Origin: Lumbricus terrestris
Taxonomy: Eukaryota; Annelida; Clitellata; Crassiclitellata; Lumbricidae
Direction: 5' to 3'
Assembly (NCBI GenBank): GCA_949752735.1
Contig: OX457036.1
Span: 98,189,761-98,253,760, forward strand
DNA length: 64,000 nt
Numbering within the stretch: position 1 is the first letter of the stretch; each line of letters begins with the position of its first letter. Shown in pieces: positions 1 to 13,700 of this stretch. Both the position numbers and the translations under genes were made by a program. A model generated the notes under the pieces. The model saw nothing but the letters and a program-made list of their open reading frames with translations, did no database searches and had not been told where the DNA came from.

Positions 1-2221
1 GCATTCAGGCATGCATGTAAGCATGCGTGTGCATTCAGGCATGCATGCGTGTGCATGTGTGCGTGCACACATGCAAGAACGTAAGCGTGAAAGGCCTATA
101 ATGTATGGACATTATTATAAACAGAGCGCCACTTTGCAACCTTTCGAAATTGTGTATACATGCCAGAGCCACTCGGCAATCGAGTATCTCTGGGTCATCG
201 TGAAAATCCAGTGAAGGGAGAACACATCTAGGTCAAAGTCAGTCCCCCCCCACAATGATGTTCCGAGGAAAGTACCCGCTAATGCCTGGTTGCTTATCAC
301 ACCCCAGCACTCAGATCTCACTCAACCTACCTTGATGACACCTGCAAGTTGTCGATAGCAGGATGAGGAGAATAGGAATCAAGAGAAGAGCAGAAGAACA
401 ACGTCGTCGGTTAATAGATGTCCTCAGCGTTGCTCTGTCCATCATTCTGACCAATTCATATCGTTCGCCAAAATCCCAGTGAGGCAATTAAAACAGCAGC
501 AGCAACAGTAGCAGCAACAGTAGCAATAGCATCTGTTCTGTTGCCAGCATCTAACTGCAGTAACACGGTCTTAAACCTCAGCTAGCCACTCGCTCTTCTT
601 CTTTTCCAGCCAACGCCGAAGCCGATTAGATGCGGAGTCAGGAGAAGACGGGCAGAAGTTGGATGAGGCTTGTTGCTGCTCTCCAGTCTACAAAAGATGG
701 ATTGATGGCGGGATGGGTAGATGGATGGGTGGATGAAGGGAGGGAGGAAGGAGGCAGAGACGTGGAGGAAGAGAGAGAGGCAGGAAGCGGCGCGTGGTAA
801 TAACGTTCACACAAGTCTGAATATAAGATGAAGAGCAAAGTTGGTTGGTTGGTACAGACTGGCGCCGGTCGATTCTGGCAAATGGCCAAAAGTTCTACAG
901 TCGCAATGTATGAAGTCCTAAGCTCACCGTGTACCTGGTATTGAACTAAATTAGTTTGTTTAAGCCTAAATTGTTAGTATTTCTCGTTTAGGATACAGAC
1001 AGATATTAGCAGGCTAACAGAAAGACAGGTTATAAGACGAGAAGACAAATAACAAGCAGACAGAATGAAACTTCGGATCTTGACCCCATGCCTGTTGATT
1101 TTCTTTTCAATGAGCGCCTGCGACTACACTGGTTCCCACAACTTCGCTTTGTGAATTGTGGTGTCTGTAGAAATCAAGAGTTCGCCATCACGATTAGGAC
1201 AAAAATGACAGGCTATGTACCTTGCCTTGCCTTCAACCTTCCTCGACACGAGGGTTGGTCGCATTTTGGACAGTTCTTCTCCATCCTCTCCTGTCTTCGG
1301 TTGCTCTAAACAATTCCTCTGTTGATAATCCCGTTGGCTATGTAGGCTAAACAGTATTCCAATATATTATATGCCTGTTACAGTACATGTGCAGTGAAGT
1401 GTCGTTCCCTCTGGCCGGTAGGGTCACTCCTTTCCCAGCAATTCTGGATCAGTGGACCTACTCTATATTATAAAGTCAATTCAATGAATTGAGTTCATAA
1501 CTGAAATATTAATCGCAATAACATCATCGGGAAATTTCTAAAGCCATAAGAAATTAAGTGAGCGACACGACTGCACCAGCCTGCTCACTACCGCTGCGGC
1601 AAATCAGACGGTGCTACAATACATAGATGAGTACACACTACAACCAGAGAAGGTGATGTCTAGCAGATATGTCAATATTGTATTGTATTTAAACTATTAT
1701 TTATAGACTCTATAGTGATGGAATAAGCAAGACAATGGCCTGAATTTAGCAACAGTTGAACAGCCTACTCGCTAGTATCCGAACAGACCATCCCCTCCCG
1801 CAGCCAATCGCAATAAGCCTTCAATGACGTAATCGCAATCTGTCTCCCTGCCTTTCTGTCCGCCTTTTCATCCCTCTGACCGTTCGTCTATATCCGTCTG
1901 CATGTCTTGCCATTTGGTTTCCATAATCATCCTTCCTTCGATGCGTTGCCTCCTTAGTGCGTCATTCTTTCGCTCAGCTACCACCACCAGCCGACGAGGA
2001 GGAGGCAAGCAGGCGAGTGGGATGAACATTCTCCCAACGCCAACGGTGCCTGGACCGCGGTGGCTAGGCCGAGCCACTCGCTTAGCTTTCATCGCCGCAA
2101 CAGTTTGACTCAACTCCAGTTCCTTCAATCCTTTGTCGTCATAGCGTCACCTAAATTACGAGCAGTGACGCAATCGCTTCGTAAATATAATCTCACGGAT
2201 GTCACAGCTTGCATTAATTAT
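1..2221. other. non-coding flank, no gene seen
   Basis: I see no supportable gene here. The first 80 bases are a degenerate repeat of GCATGC/GTGTGC words. A GGAT/GGGT-rich run lies at about 700-790 and an AGCAGCAACAGT run at about 495-530. The short open frames have no recognisable motif, so they are treated as chance. Confidence 0.5.
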
Positions 2222-2229
2222 ACATAGAC

Positions 2230-2398
2230 CAGTGGCATAGGCAAGGGGGGGTTTCGGGGGTTAACCCCCCCCCCCCATTGGCTCCGGAAAAAAGGGTTTT
2301 TAAGGTTATTTTTCCATTTAAGTAAAAAAAAATAGCAAAAAACTGGGTTTCCGGCCATAACCCCCCCCCCCCATCAAAAATTTCTGGCTACGCCACTG
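2230..2398. mobile_element. 169-bp hAT-type MITE with 8-bp target duplication
   Basis: The element begins CAGTGGCATAG and ends CTACGCCACTG, an imperfect terminal inverted repeat. It is flanked on both sides by the same 8 bases, ACATAGAC (2222-2229 and 2399-2406). An 8-bp duplication and CAGTG-type ends are the marks of the hAT superfamily. The inside is runs of G and C plus a T-rich segment with no coding capacity, so it must have been moved in trans. Confidence 0.85.
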
Positions 2399-2822
2399 AC
2401 ATAGACGAGGTATTTCGTTTTCATCTCTACTTTGCTTTTTATAGATTCTATGTTCAAATTCAACTGCATCTGGCCATTGAAAACCCGGGCAATGATAGAA
2501 TTCCTAAGGTCTACTCTCTGGAAACAAAGACCAGACAAGCACTGCATTAGAATCTACAGTAAAATCTTTCTCCTTATCCAGAATTTTGCAGAAACTGTTT
2601 GTCAACTTTTTAGTTCATTCCTCTTGTAATAAGTTGCGGTATGTCAATTTAAGATTCTTGGGGAAAAAACAAACATGCTTGAAATCTCTGAACTTGGCTC
2701 TTTTTAATCTCGGGTGAACGTCTCTTGCGTACGTACAGTCATGAGTTTACGCTGGGGAAGCTACTGCTTTGGTTCCAATACATTGGAACGGAAGTGCTAT
2801 TAAGTCTTCTTCTTCTTGGTCT

Positions 2823-3010
2823 CTCCTCCGTCAGGCGTGTGTCAACAAGGAGGCCTCAAAATGCGTCTCAAACTTGCTTAAATAAAGACTGTCCCTGATT
2901 TTGTCCAATGCGTTCCTCATATCCATGTTCTGTGCAATTAGATCTTCCTTTATATTGTCCATCGAAGTCTTCGCTTGTCTCCCTCGGCTTCTCTTTCCCT
3001 CAACGTGCCT
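2823..3010 (-). mobile_element. LINE 3'-end fragment
   Basis: Read on the minus strand, this segment encodes a basic tail with GKRSRGRQAKTSMDNIKEDL and, further on, MRNALDKIRD. This resembles the C-terminal tail of many animal non-LTR reverse transcriptases. No catalytic domain is present, so this is a 5'-truncated remnant. Confidence 0.6.
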
Positions 3011-3117
3011 GTGCAGGTGGAGCGAAAGAGAAGCCGAGGCGGCAAGTCCAGCAAACAATTAACAAAATAAATAATGGCCTATGGTAAAATACATGTTTCA
3101 TAGATGACCTTAGAAGC

Positions 3118-3680
3118 CAGTGCTCATAGGCGGAGACCTGCGCCGAGAATTGGGGGGGACGGAAAGACGCGAGATTTTCCGAAAATTTCTGACGACCGGC
3201 GAAATCTCGGAAAAATTTTCTATTTTCGCCGCCAAAAAAGTTGATGACTTTTTTTTTTTTTTTTTTTTTATAGTCATCCGGCCAAATCTTGCCCAAACTC
3301 CGAAGAAATTTTCTATTTTCGCCGCCAAAAAAGTTGATGACCTTTTTTTTTTTTTTTAGTCATCCGGCCAAATCTCGCCCAAATCCCGAAGAAATTTTCT
3401 ATTTTCGCCGCCAAAACAAGTCTTGACGCTCAAACATTGGGGGGGACAAATGCATGGGCCGTCCCCCCCAACACTTTTATTGGGGGGACCGTCCCCCCCT
3501 GTCCCCCCCCCTAGGTCTCCGCCACTGCCAGTGCTTAAAGTGTGTAAAAATAAATGCCTGGACGCTCCTTACCGTACCTTTCCAGACTGCAGACCAATAA
3601 TTAGTGGCAGGACAACGTCCAGTTTTTAAAATAAGTGCATGGACGGTGTCCATGACCGTTCAGCTACACTTTAAGCCCTG
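3118..3680. mobile_element. outer hAT-like MITE interrupted by a second MITE
   Basis: If the inner element at 3125-3527 and one copy of its target duplication are removed, the flanks join into a sequence that starts CAGTGCTTAAAGTGT and ends ACACTTTAAGCCCTG (3666-3680), a near-perfect inverted repeat. The outer target duplication is poor (TTAGAAGC versus ACTTTAGC), so it is either old or the boundaries are slightly off. Confidence 0.5.
3125..3527. mobile_element. 403-bp hAT-type MITE with internal tandem repeats
   Basis: The ends are CATAGGCGGAGACCT and AGGTCTCCGCCACTG, flanked by an exact 8-bp duplication CCAGTGCT (3117-3124 and 3528-3535). Inside, a unit of roughly 100 bp containing TTTTCGCCGCCAAAA and TAGTCATCCGGCCAAA occurs about three times, each with a long poly-T run. 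Related TCATCCGGCCA sequence occurs in the element at 51589-51944. No protein is encoded. Confidence 0.85.
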
Positions 3681-4754
3681 ACTTTAGCTAAATAGCCGGA
3701 CTATATAAGAGTGGGGCAGTGAAGACCATTTGTACGTACACATAGGTGATCAACAAAAATGATCTGGGGCCTATGGGGGACGAAAATATGATTTTTCACC
3801 TTCACAATATATGGAAGACCCTTACGTAGTACATACATACAACGCATAACCTACGTAAGACATCAACCGCCTACATCAATTCTCTTCTTCTTCTTGCTAG
3901 ATAACTATTAACTAGGTAGCATTAAAATTTATTAACCCACCGTAGTTAACCGAGAACAACGAATGCTCATCCACCTCACTATTTAGAATTATCTGCCAAT
4001 GGCACTAAACACCTTAAAAGCAATCAACAGGATCTGTCTATCCTTACAATATAGGACATTAAAACTACAGGTCGTCTGGTGCCAAACATTGTCGCCTGCT
4101 TCACAGCAACAACCAATGCAACACATGTCAAATTGTGAATGTATTCTGTGCGTTCGTAAAAATTCCAGAATGGTAACATCCGGGATTTACCGTCATTGAA
4201 GTCAAATCAGTAGAAGTGGTCAAGTCTAGTTCTAAACAGAGTATGACAAGCCTCAGAAACAAAACATTCCAGAAAACATACACAAAAATGAAATTTTATC
4301 ACAACTAAAATTCTTCAAAATTGTCGAAGAACACTGTCTTGTCCGAGCAGTCTATGAATAGAAATATTCGAGTAATGCAACACTATGCAGTGCAACACTA
4401 TGCATTGCAACACTATGTAGTGCAACACTATGTAGTGCAACACTATGTAGTGCAACACTATGCAGTGCAAACACTTTGCACTCGAAAAGATAAAGATTAG
4501 AACCACTCATCAAACTGTGCAGCAAAGTCTTTAGCAAGAGTCATCTGGTAATCAACTTAAACAGATCAAAATCACATCCTTGATTAATTACGTGCATAAA
4601 CTTTCACGAATCAAGCGTCAAGTATGAATCTGCATATCACACAGTTCAGTAATATTTACAAGATCACCAGATTCAGTCGAATGATCCAACCACGCCGTTT
4701 ATCCTTACAACAATCCACAAGTTGATTTGCAAACTTTGCTAGAAGCGTCCCTCC
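3681..4754. other. 3' flank of the RSRC2-like gene
   Basis: This is AT-rich non-coding sequence and probably includes the 3' untranslated region of the minus-strand gene that ends at 4755. A TTTATT at about 3929 (AATAAA on the minus strand) is one possible polyadenylation signal. A 15-bp tandem repeat lies at 4375-4470. Confidence 0.4.
4375..4470. repeat. 15-bp tandem repeat
   Basis: About six copies of the unit TGCAACACTATGTAG stand in tandem, differing at one or two bases (GCAG, GCAT, GTAG variants). The unit is rich in short self-complementary words (TGCA, TAGTGCAACACTA). It lies 3' of the RSRC2-like coding end. Confidence 0.85.
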
Positions 4755-7700
4755 TCAGACATCTGGTAGACCCTGTGACTGGAATCCAAGTCCAATGCCG
4801 CGATGCGTGTGTGTTGTCATGCGTGCAAACGCATACTCGCGGTCGAGTTGCATGAAGAGTTCCTCCTGGCGCTGGCGCTGTTCCTCCGTCAGTTTGCTCA
4901 GATCGACATTGTCCAAGAGAAGCATCTTGTCCTCTTCCTTGATTCCCATCAACTTACGGAACTTGGCGGCCATCTTGCCATCCTGGTCGGCAGCGAAGGA
5001 TGTTGACGTCCATTGAGCCTTGCTCTCCACCTGTCACGTCAAAATATATCAAATGGAACGTCAGACACAACATTCGACGACATCTCATCCAACAGATACA
5101 TCCATAACTGTGGATTCAAATCTAATTCCCAGAGACAGGTATTGTGTAAGACTCAAGTCCTTCACTAAGACAATTGATAAGCTTCATTAATTGATAATGT
5201 GGTCGTCAAGTGATGATGATGATGATGCTCAATACATGTGCAACTATAATGTTCATTGAACTCAATTACTTCGATCAAGCTTACGGTTTATCTGTAGTTA
5301 ATGCATCATTTGTGCATTATTATTATCATCAATATGAATTAATTCCATTCCTAATGCAATAAATGCATGCATGGTCAAGCCAAAAATGTGAATCTGAGAT
5401 GAGGATAGTTAGATGTCAAGAGAAGATGCAGTTGAGATAACCAAGTGCTTGAGTGAAAGAATAGTAGTGAATTCAAAGTTGTTGTTGTTGTAGCTAATGT
5501 AGGTTTGCAAGTTACCATTTAGCTAATAGAGTTGGTAGAGCTGAGGATTGTATGTCTAGTTACCTCTTTCTCCTGCGTCTTCTCTGTTTCTTTGTTCTTT
5601 GACCACAACAACTTTCGCTTCTTCAACTGTTCGGCGTACTTGAGTGGATTAACAGCGGCTGGATTGTAGTAGCTTGGAACAGCCACACCTGTCAACTCCT
5701 GAGCCTGTTTCAACGAAGAAATAAACGTCGAGTTTCATAATCAATAACTCAATGCCTAAGTTGCAAACAACACTTCAGACATTTTGCTTTATATATATTC
5801 GTTTTAATGAGAAAAGAAAATCTGACAATAACGCAGAAATGTTAACATGAGAGATAATGAATAATTAAAGTTCAATTAGTTAGGCTTAAAGTAAGCTAGT
5901 AAATATTTTTATATAATGATCGTGGTATAAATTGAGAATTGTCCTTTAGTGGGAGAGTATAGTTGTGTGCTCTAGGTCTTAGTTGGTGAGAGGAGGGGGG
6001 TCGGAGAGGAGGTAGGAGTTGGTGAAGTACATGTTTGGGGTTGTGTATAATGGAGAAGAGGAGTTTTGCATCAGCTGTGTTGGCAAGTTCGGAGACAGTT
6101 GGAAAGGTTTGTTCTAAGTAACCTAGGCGTTTTGCTCTTTTTAGGAGTTTTTCGAGGCGTTCTCTGTCAGAGGCCAGGGTGAGACCTCACCAGGATGGGG
6201 AGACATAAAGTAGTTTAGCAACAGTAGTGGCTTTGGTAACGTTATGGATGGATGAGGAGAGGCCATGGGTTTTGAGCTTTCTGATGGCATAGAGAGAGGA
6301 GGAGCAGGTAGCTGTGAGGTGATCTATGTGGGCTGTGAGTTTGAGGTTATCTTATAGGATGACACCCAGTATCTTCATAGTTTTGACTCGGGTTATATTA
6401 GGTATTGGTGGAGGAGGGTCAAATTGGTGACAGGGGCGAAAAATGATCATTTCTTTAGATTTAGAGCTATTTAGGGTAAGGTTATTGGCAGAAGCCCAAG
6501 TAGAGATCAAGTGCAGCTCAGATGAAATGGTATAAGCTTGAGTGGATCCAATAAGGAGGTAAGTGTCATCAGCAAATTTGAGCATGAGGTTAAGTGGTTG
6601 AGCAGGATGCAGGTCTGAACCAGTAATGGAGAAATTGGTAGGTCCCAGGACAGAGCCTTGAACTATACTGGCATTGATTGGGAGGAGAGTCGAAGTGTAG
6701 CCTTTGAATATTGTAAGGTGAGAGCGTTCAAGGTGATTTTCAACTAGCCAGTTATAGATTTGGTCAGGGATATCAAGAGTAGAAATTTTGTCAAAAAGAG
6801 CAGAGTGCTTGACTGAGTCAAAAGCTTTGGAGAAGTCGAGGGAGATTATTGAGACATGTTCATTGGTTTTTAGGAGGATTTGTGTGTGATGTATGATAGA
6901 TATTATGGCGGAAGAGGTGGAGCCACTGGGTCTGAAGGCAAATTGATCTGAAACCTGGGATTCAAGAGGGGCTTGGGTGAGTGTAGAAAAAAATCTCTGA
7001 ACTATTTGCTTTTCAACTATTCTGGAGAGAACAGGGAGGATGGAAATTGGGCGGAAGTCAGCTTTTTGAGAGTTGTTTTTTTCATAATGCACAGCATTAT
7101 GAAAATTCTGTAGCACTCTAATGTAATTTTGATGTAATTAAATTTTAGACTTATACAGCGGCACTCAGAGCAGTGACCATTCAGTAGCTCAACCAGTGTT
7201 AGTATCCCAAGAGAAGAAATGTGGCGCCGCACACCGAAATGAGCATTAAGTCGGAGATTACACATCAGAGATATTAGAGAAATAGTATTTTTTGTAAAAA
7301 AATTTAATAAAAAATTTAAAAAAAAAAAATTTTGAACTTTTTTTCAAAAGACAGGTAGCCAAGCTATTTTAATGCTCTTGCTTTGCAAAAAATTTTTAAA
7401 AAAATAATTTAATTTAATTAATCAATTAATTTAATTAAATCACTTTTTTCCTTGTATCTTCGGCTAGGATTAAGCTAGAGCAATAATTTTTGTGTCATTT
7501 TGACGCCTGAGACAAGGCCTTTGAAACGATGCATCAAACGCAATATGTTGCAAAATCACCTTAATGCTCATTTCGGTGTGCGGCGCCACAAATAGGTTTT
7601 AAGAGAACACAGAGATGTAGAAACAGATCTAGAAAGAATGGAAACACTTTAGAGGAAAGGGAGGACATTGTTCAATGGTGACAAATGATCTAATGTGGGT

Positions 7701-10700
7701 CAGTGGTCCATGATCATTGATCAAAGGCCACAGAGAAATCATTCTGCCTCAAAGAGTTTAGATCTATTCAAAAGAAGCTGTAGGATGAGAATGGTGAAGG
7801 AGATCTCAGATATATTCAAAGCAATAATCTGTTATTCAATGGTCACCTACAACCAAGCCTTCTAAATTCCACTGTCGAGGTTTTTGAAAACAAATAAACT
7901 CTGTGAAAACAGTTTACAAAGCTACAATTACAACCGGCTACAATTGAGAGCAATGAAAGAAGAGTTACCTTGGCATGCATAGCAGCCATTGTCTGCATAA
8001 GAGCCTGTTGTGGCGTCACTTTGTCTTTGGCGCCCGTCACCATGGCGGTCAGTGGATTCGGATTGTTCAGTGGCAGCGTACTCTTCTTCTCGTTTGCAGT
8101 TACTACACAACACACAAAATGACAAATCTGAATTTAGAAGCGGTCATTTTATCTGTAACAATTTTCAATCAACTCCAGTTGAATTCCTACAAGCATCTAA
8201 ACCATAGATGTAAAAAACGATGGAAACGGAATAAAAAACGGTAAAAAACGTCGTTTTTTTCGAAAAAATAAAAAACGACCAAAAAAACGATAAAAAACGG
8301 AAACGGTAAATAATTTGACTATGCTACATCTAAAATCGCATTTCAACCTTGAAAACATTGGTTAGGAACCTACTACACGCAGGCTATCTCTTAAATGATG
8401 ATGTTAAACGATGAACTAGTGACTTTAGTTAGCTGAATCCTTGAGAGTTGGCGGAAAACATAAGGAATATCAGAAAAAAATTAAAATTAAGAAAAAATAA
8501 TAACAGAAAGCAAATGAATAAATGAAGTTAAAGCAAAAATAAAAAACGATAAAAAACGATGGGAAAAATAAAAAACGAAAAAAACGTTTTTTACAACTAT
8601 GATCTAAACAGATCAAGGTCTGCTTTACATCATACCACTGTCAATGTCATTAACTAATCAGCATCACTTTATTTCGTCTCTGCTTTGCTGTGGAGATATT
8701 GTTCATAACAATTGTTCGCAAAGAGCCACACATCATCACAGGTTAAGGCATAATTTAATTAAAGAACAACAAAAGCAATCAGACTTACAAAGTAATGACG
8801 CTCAAATAATTTCAAATTAACTTCAGAGTTATTTATTGGAAATCAATATACCATAAAAACACAAACTCCTCTACGGTTTTTTGCCAATATCTTGGTCAGA
8901 AGTTTTTGAATCGTCCAAAAAAAGAGGGAAGTCTCACTACAAGTAAACTCTTGTTCTGTTTGAAACATTTTTGATGAAATCTTGCCTTCACTGCTCTTCA
9001 GCTGTAAATATGAATTGTCTTTAAGCCTGTAAAATTTCATTTTGAAATTCTTACTTCTGACAAAGATATTGGCAAAAAACCTTAGGAGGGGCTTTTTTAT
9101 GGCCCACCCTGTACACAGATGCAATCACAAGCCACCACAATCTTCACTTACACACTTACAGTAAATGCAAGAGAGTAAAACAGAGAACACTCACAGCATA
9201 TTAAATAAAGAAATATAAAAAACTCCATTTGTTTAATAAATTAGCACAATCATCAGTTACAGGCCTGTGAAACAGTTGCTAAAACGCGATAAGATGTAGA
9301 AAGGGATAATATTCATTTGAAGTCAGTATCATTTATAGACATTATAGACATTCAAATTCATGCAGAGCAACACCAGCACCTTACAAGCCAGAGATGCATT
9401 AGTATTAGTAGTAGTAGCATGAGCATACCGAGTGGTTTGTTTTCAATGACGGCGATGTCTTGCGTTATATCCTCCGCCGTCTGCTTCTGCACCTGCATCA
9501 GCTGAGCCTTCAACTGCTCCTTGAAGTTCATCTTAGGTCGAGGGGGACTTCGACTCGCGCCGCTCTTCCGTCTCTTGTCACCAGCGCGCTCATGACTACG
9601 ACTTCTGTGTGACGGGCGACGGTCGCGTCGGTCACGGTAATGACGTCGTGAGTGACTCCTGCTGCGACTCCTGTGACTACGTCGTCGTGGCGACCGACTC
9701 CGGCTGTGACGACGTCGACTGTGACCATCGCGGCTGGTGCGTCGGCGCCTTTCACGGCTCACTGAGCGTGAACTACGATGCTTCTTGTGTCTATCGGTTG
9801 GCCGATGATCTCCTCCACCCTAACAACAAAAGCACCTGCACTTAGAAAACAACCAACAGCAATCGGTTAATTAACAGAAGAAAGCGTTTGAGCCGTGACT
9901 GATGAATACATGAGGCATTTGAAATGAATGCCTTAATAAAACAGTCACATCTAAATATGAAATTCTCAAAGCAGCATAGCTAAAGTACTGTACAGTGCTA
10001 GATTATTAGATATAATTGAATGGCAGCTCAATACCCAGTTGCAGGAAACACTAAAGAATGCTACTAAAGTCTTGCAATGTCAAATGATAACCATAACTAT
10101 AACAGCAAGTTAACAAATTTGCCATTTATCACAACACAAATAAGACCAGGTTTGCTTCACAGCATAGAAGAACAATGAAATTTAGGTTTAACATGCTGAT
10201 GTAGAACCACTTAAATTTATGACAAGCATCTCATTATCTCATAATTATGCTAACTCTTGAGATGATTAATGACCTGCACACGGCCACTAATTAATTAATT
10301 AATCAACTATAATAAGCATTGTTTGCAGCAATTATTTTACGTAGTTTTTTTAACTGGTCACGAAAACAAACCTAACTGCAAAGAATAATTCATAAGTTTT
10401 GAGGAGTAAATGCTTACCAGAGTGTGGTCTCGGTCTATATGGTCAGAGGTGAATTAGAAAACAGAGGAGGAGGAGGAGGCCAATCTTTAAACGAAATAAA
10501 TCAGAAACTGGTTTAAATGACATATCTACTATATGCATATTCAACTATCTTCAAATACATCTCTTCAAAATCTCTACCACTTAACTTAAACTGAAAAATA
10601 CAAAAAAGAAACTGAAATCATTCGAATAAAAAACAATTGACAGAGCAAAATAAACTGCACATACGCGGCGGCGAGAAGGTGATGACGGCGAGTGTCGGCC

Positions 10701-13700
10701 GTGTCTTTTAGAACGATCGCGTGACTTTGAGCGTGACGTTCGAACTTTCTCCTCTGCCAACGCCAACAGCTTGCTACGCAGTCTGTCTTGCGACGCCTCC
10801 TTTGGCTCTGCAGTCTTTTTCGCGGTGGCAGTCTCACTCGCATCAGATGTGATGACCTTCTTGGGAGATAAGTCAGGGGGTGATGATGACGATGCCACCT
10901 TTGGTGAAGCTGCACTCTTGTCGGAGTCACTCGAAGGGCTGTCTCCTTCGTGCATCATTGCCTATTCACGCAACAACATTAGAAATCGATCAAATAAAAC
11001 ACACACACATAAATAACAACAATAGAAAAATTAATTATGATTTATAAACACAATAGACAGGCATGTAACTGAGTACAGAAGAGCAGAAATAATTCATTTC
11101 TTCACCGCAATAGCAGATTTAAATAACTTTATTTCCTTTCAAGTTAATCGTCAATAAATGGAAAAATTAATGAAGCGACTCCAAGTAACTACCCAAAAAG
11201 GGTGCCATATAAAAATTCACAGATCTATGGATTTATATCCTTCCATGTTTAATACATCAACAGAAACAATTATCATTAATTTCCCTTCACATAAATTTCT
11301 GACTTCCATCTGCAAATCATTTCTTCGAAATATAAAAAACTTCAATGTCTTATCACTTGGAAAGCCAGAGCTGAAGAGATTATATATCTATAGTGAAAAT
11401 TCACTACAAGCCTATGAACATTGGGTGATTATGGTCTTCTAATAAAAGACAAATTCTCTACAATAATTAATCAAATGGAATAATTTTAAGAAAACAACAA
11501 ACTGTAACAGCGACGATATGTCTAGATAAGAAGACTTCATTCTTACCGCATGAACAGCATTGTCATCGTTGTCGTCATTGCTGTGAGAAGCGCTTTCAGA
11601 GCTTGATGATCCCCTTCGTACTCGCTTATCCGCATGTTTATCTACAGCAATCACCAGAACCAAAAGACACAGTTCACAAAACGAAACTCTGCCAGAAGTT
11701 GAATGAAATTTCACGGCTACGTTAGGATAGCTTCTCTTATGACCTCAGCATTAGTGAGAAAAGAGCATAGCTCTCAAATATACACTTGAAATTACATTGA
11801 ATGTTTTAGTTCATAGAACAAGTTCATAGTTCTTACGCTAAGACAGTGGTGGCCAACCTTTTGTACATAGTGTGCCACAAAAAATCACGCGTACCGTCCG
11901 CGTGCCACCACATAATATACCAAAGAAAGGTTTTGACCTACAGGTTCCAATATGAAATATGCACTTACATAAAGTAACTATGCAGATTCGGTGTAAGCAC
12001 AGTATTTGTTCATGGCCAGCTAAAAAAAATCATGATTCTTTCTTACTCCCAGTAGCCTACTGAGCCTCATGGTAATGTTGCGTTCAAGGGCAACGTTAGT
12101 CATTATTATTGCTTCGATTTTGGGCACACATGAATCTTCAAAAAATTTGAAAAAGCCTTTATGCTCGCCATCAGAATAAGTTTTTATCAGACTTAAGTCG
12201 TATAAATTTGACCATCAATATCAATTGATCCATTTTTCTGACAAAAAATTTACTCTTCTGGCTAAAGGTGCTTTTTCTGGCTGGTAAAATTGTCCTGATA
12301 GCTGACCCAGGTCGGTATTTTTCATTAGAGTCCCCATGTATATCTTGCTAAAGTGACGTTCAACACTAATTATTTACATACCACAACTGCTAAAGTACAC
12401 AGCAGACAAAAAAATTTGGATGACTTTCCCCGAGTAAAAGTAATCTTACTTTTCTTCTAAAAATACTGATCTTCCAAATTTACACCAAACTCCTGCAAGA
12501 CAATCTTCGCACTTTCTGGAGGAACTATAGCTGTCTTGCTGCAAGCAGAAATGCTAAAGACAAGCCTGCTGCCAATATAAGAAAATCTATTTGAGAAGAT
12601 CAGTCAGTCTCTTCCTTTGTCTGATCCTGCAACCCTACAGTGTGGGGGGGGCAAATTCTTATCTCCGAATGGCAGAAATATGCTGTGGAGAATGTGGACT
12701 TTGACCGTCAGCCTCAGTCCGCCTGTAGCTCCTGTGCTGCGTCCGTCTGCAGCTGTCAGGCTAATTGACCTAACCTCTGGCCACTACAGCTACAGAGATG
12801 CAGAGGCACCTAAGATTCCCCCAAGAGATAACATTTTAAACTAGCAGAGCTAGCATAGTAAATATATTTCAAAAATTCCATGGTCCTCCGTGCCATTCAT
12901 CAAAGGCCGGCGTGCCACAAGTGGCACGCGTGCCGCAGGTTGGCCACCACTGCGCTAAGAGATAATCGAGAGTGAAAATGTGTATAAACAGAAAATTGCA
13001 CTCTCAATGAAAAGTTCAATTAACATGTAAATACACCAGGATACAACCTATGCAACTGGAATAATAAAAAATTAACTTACTTTTACCACTTTATGCAAAA
13101 TATCAAGCACATGCCATGTCGCAATCAAGTTAACACTTAAATGGCCGATTACAAAAAGGGGCAATTTTGCCAATATTAAAATCTCAATAATATGCATTTC
13201 TTTCACGGCAATTACGATAAAGAAAGCACATATACATTTGGGTCAAGTGCCATGTTACCTTTGTGATCTTATTAGGCAGCCTAACTCACCTACCCTTGGA
13301 CGTCCTCTCCGCTCTTTAGACCGTCATGACCTTCTTGTACAATGATCTCGGACTGCCACAGCCCAGCATTGTGCCTTTGCCTCTGCTGGCCCTTCGCTGT
13401 GGAACGGCCTTCGACCCTTCGTACTACATTTGTGCTCAGATCTTATCTGGAGGCATTACTGTTCCTGCCTGTTATCTCAAGACTTTTCTTTTCCCAGGAC
13501 TTTCTTTGCACTGATTAGATTGTACTGTGAGAGGCACTTTATAGATCAAAAAATAGAGTAGAAATTTAGCATATATAGATGGATTTATCGTTTAGAATAT
13601 CATCTGCTTACCTTCGTCGTCTGAGCCATTGAATTCAGAAAATCTCTTTCTGCTCGTTTCTTTAACTGACGATCGAACGCTTTTGCTTGACTCTGAGCCA

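Noticed and set aside
3000..3359. Frames with poly-Lys or poly-Phe runs
   Set aside because: They are translations of poly-T runs inside a MITE with 8-bp target duplications.
9528..9845. Open frames in the other two frames and opposite strand of the RS-domain exon
   Set aside because: GC-rich repeated Arg/Ser codons keep all frames open. Only the frame with SR/RS dipeptides joins neighbouring exons.
12617..12844. 75-codon frame inside the 1.1-kb hAT element
   Set aside because: It does not resemble the hAT transposase catalytic or dimerisation regions. The element appears non-coding.
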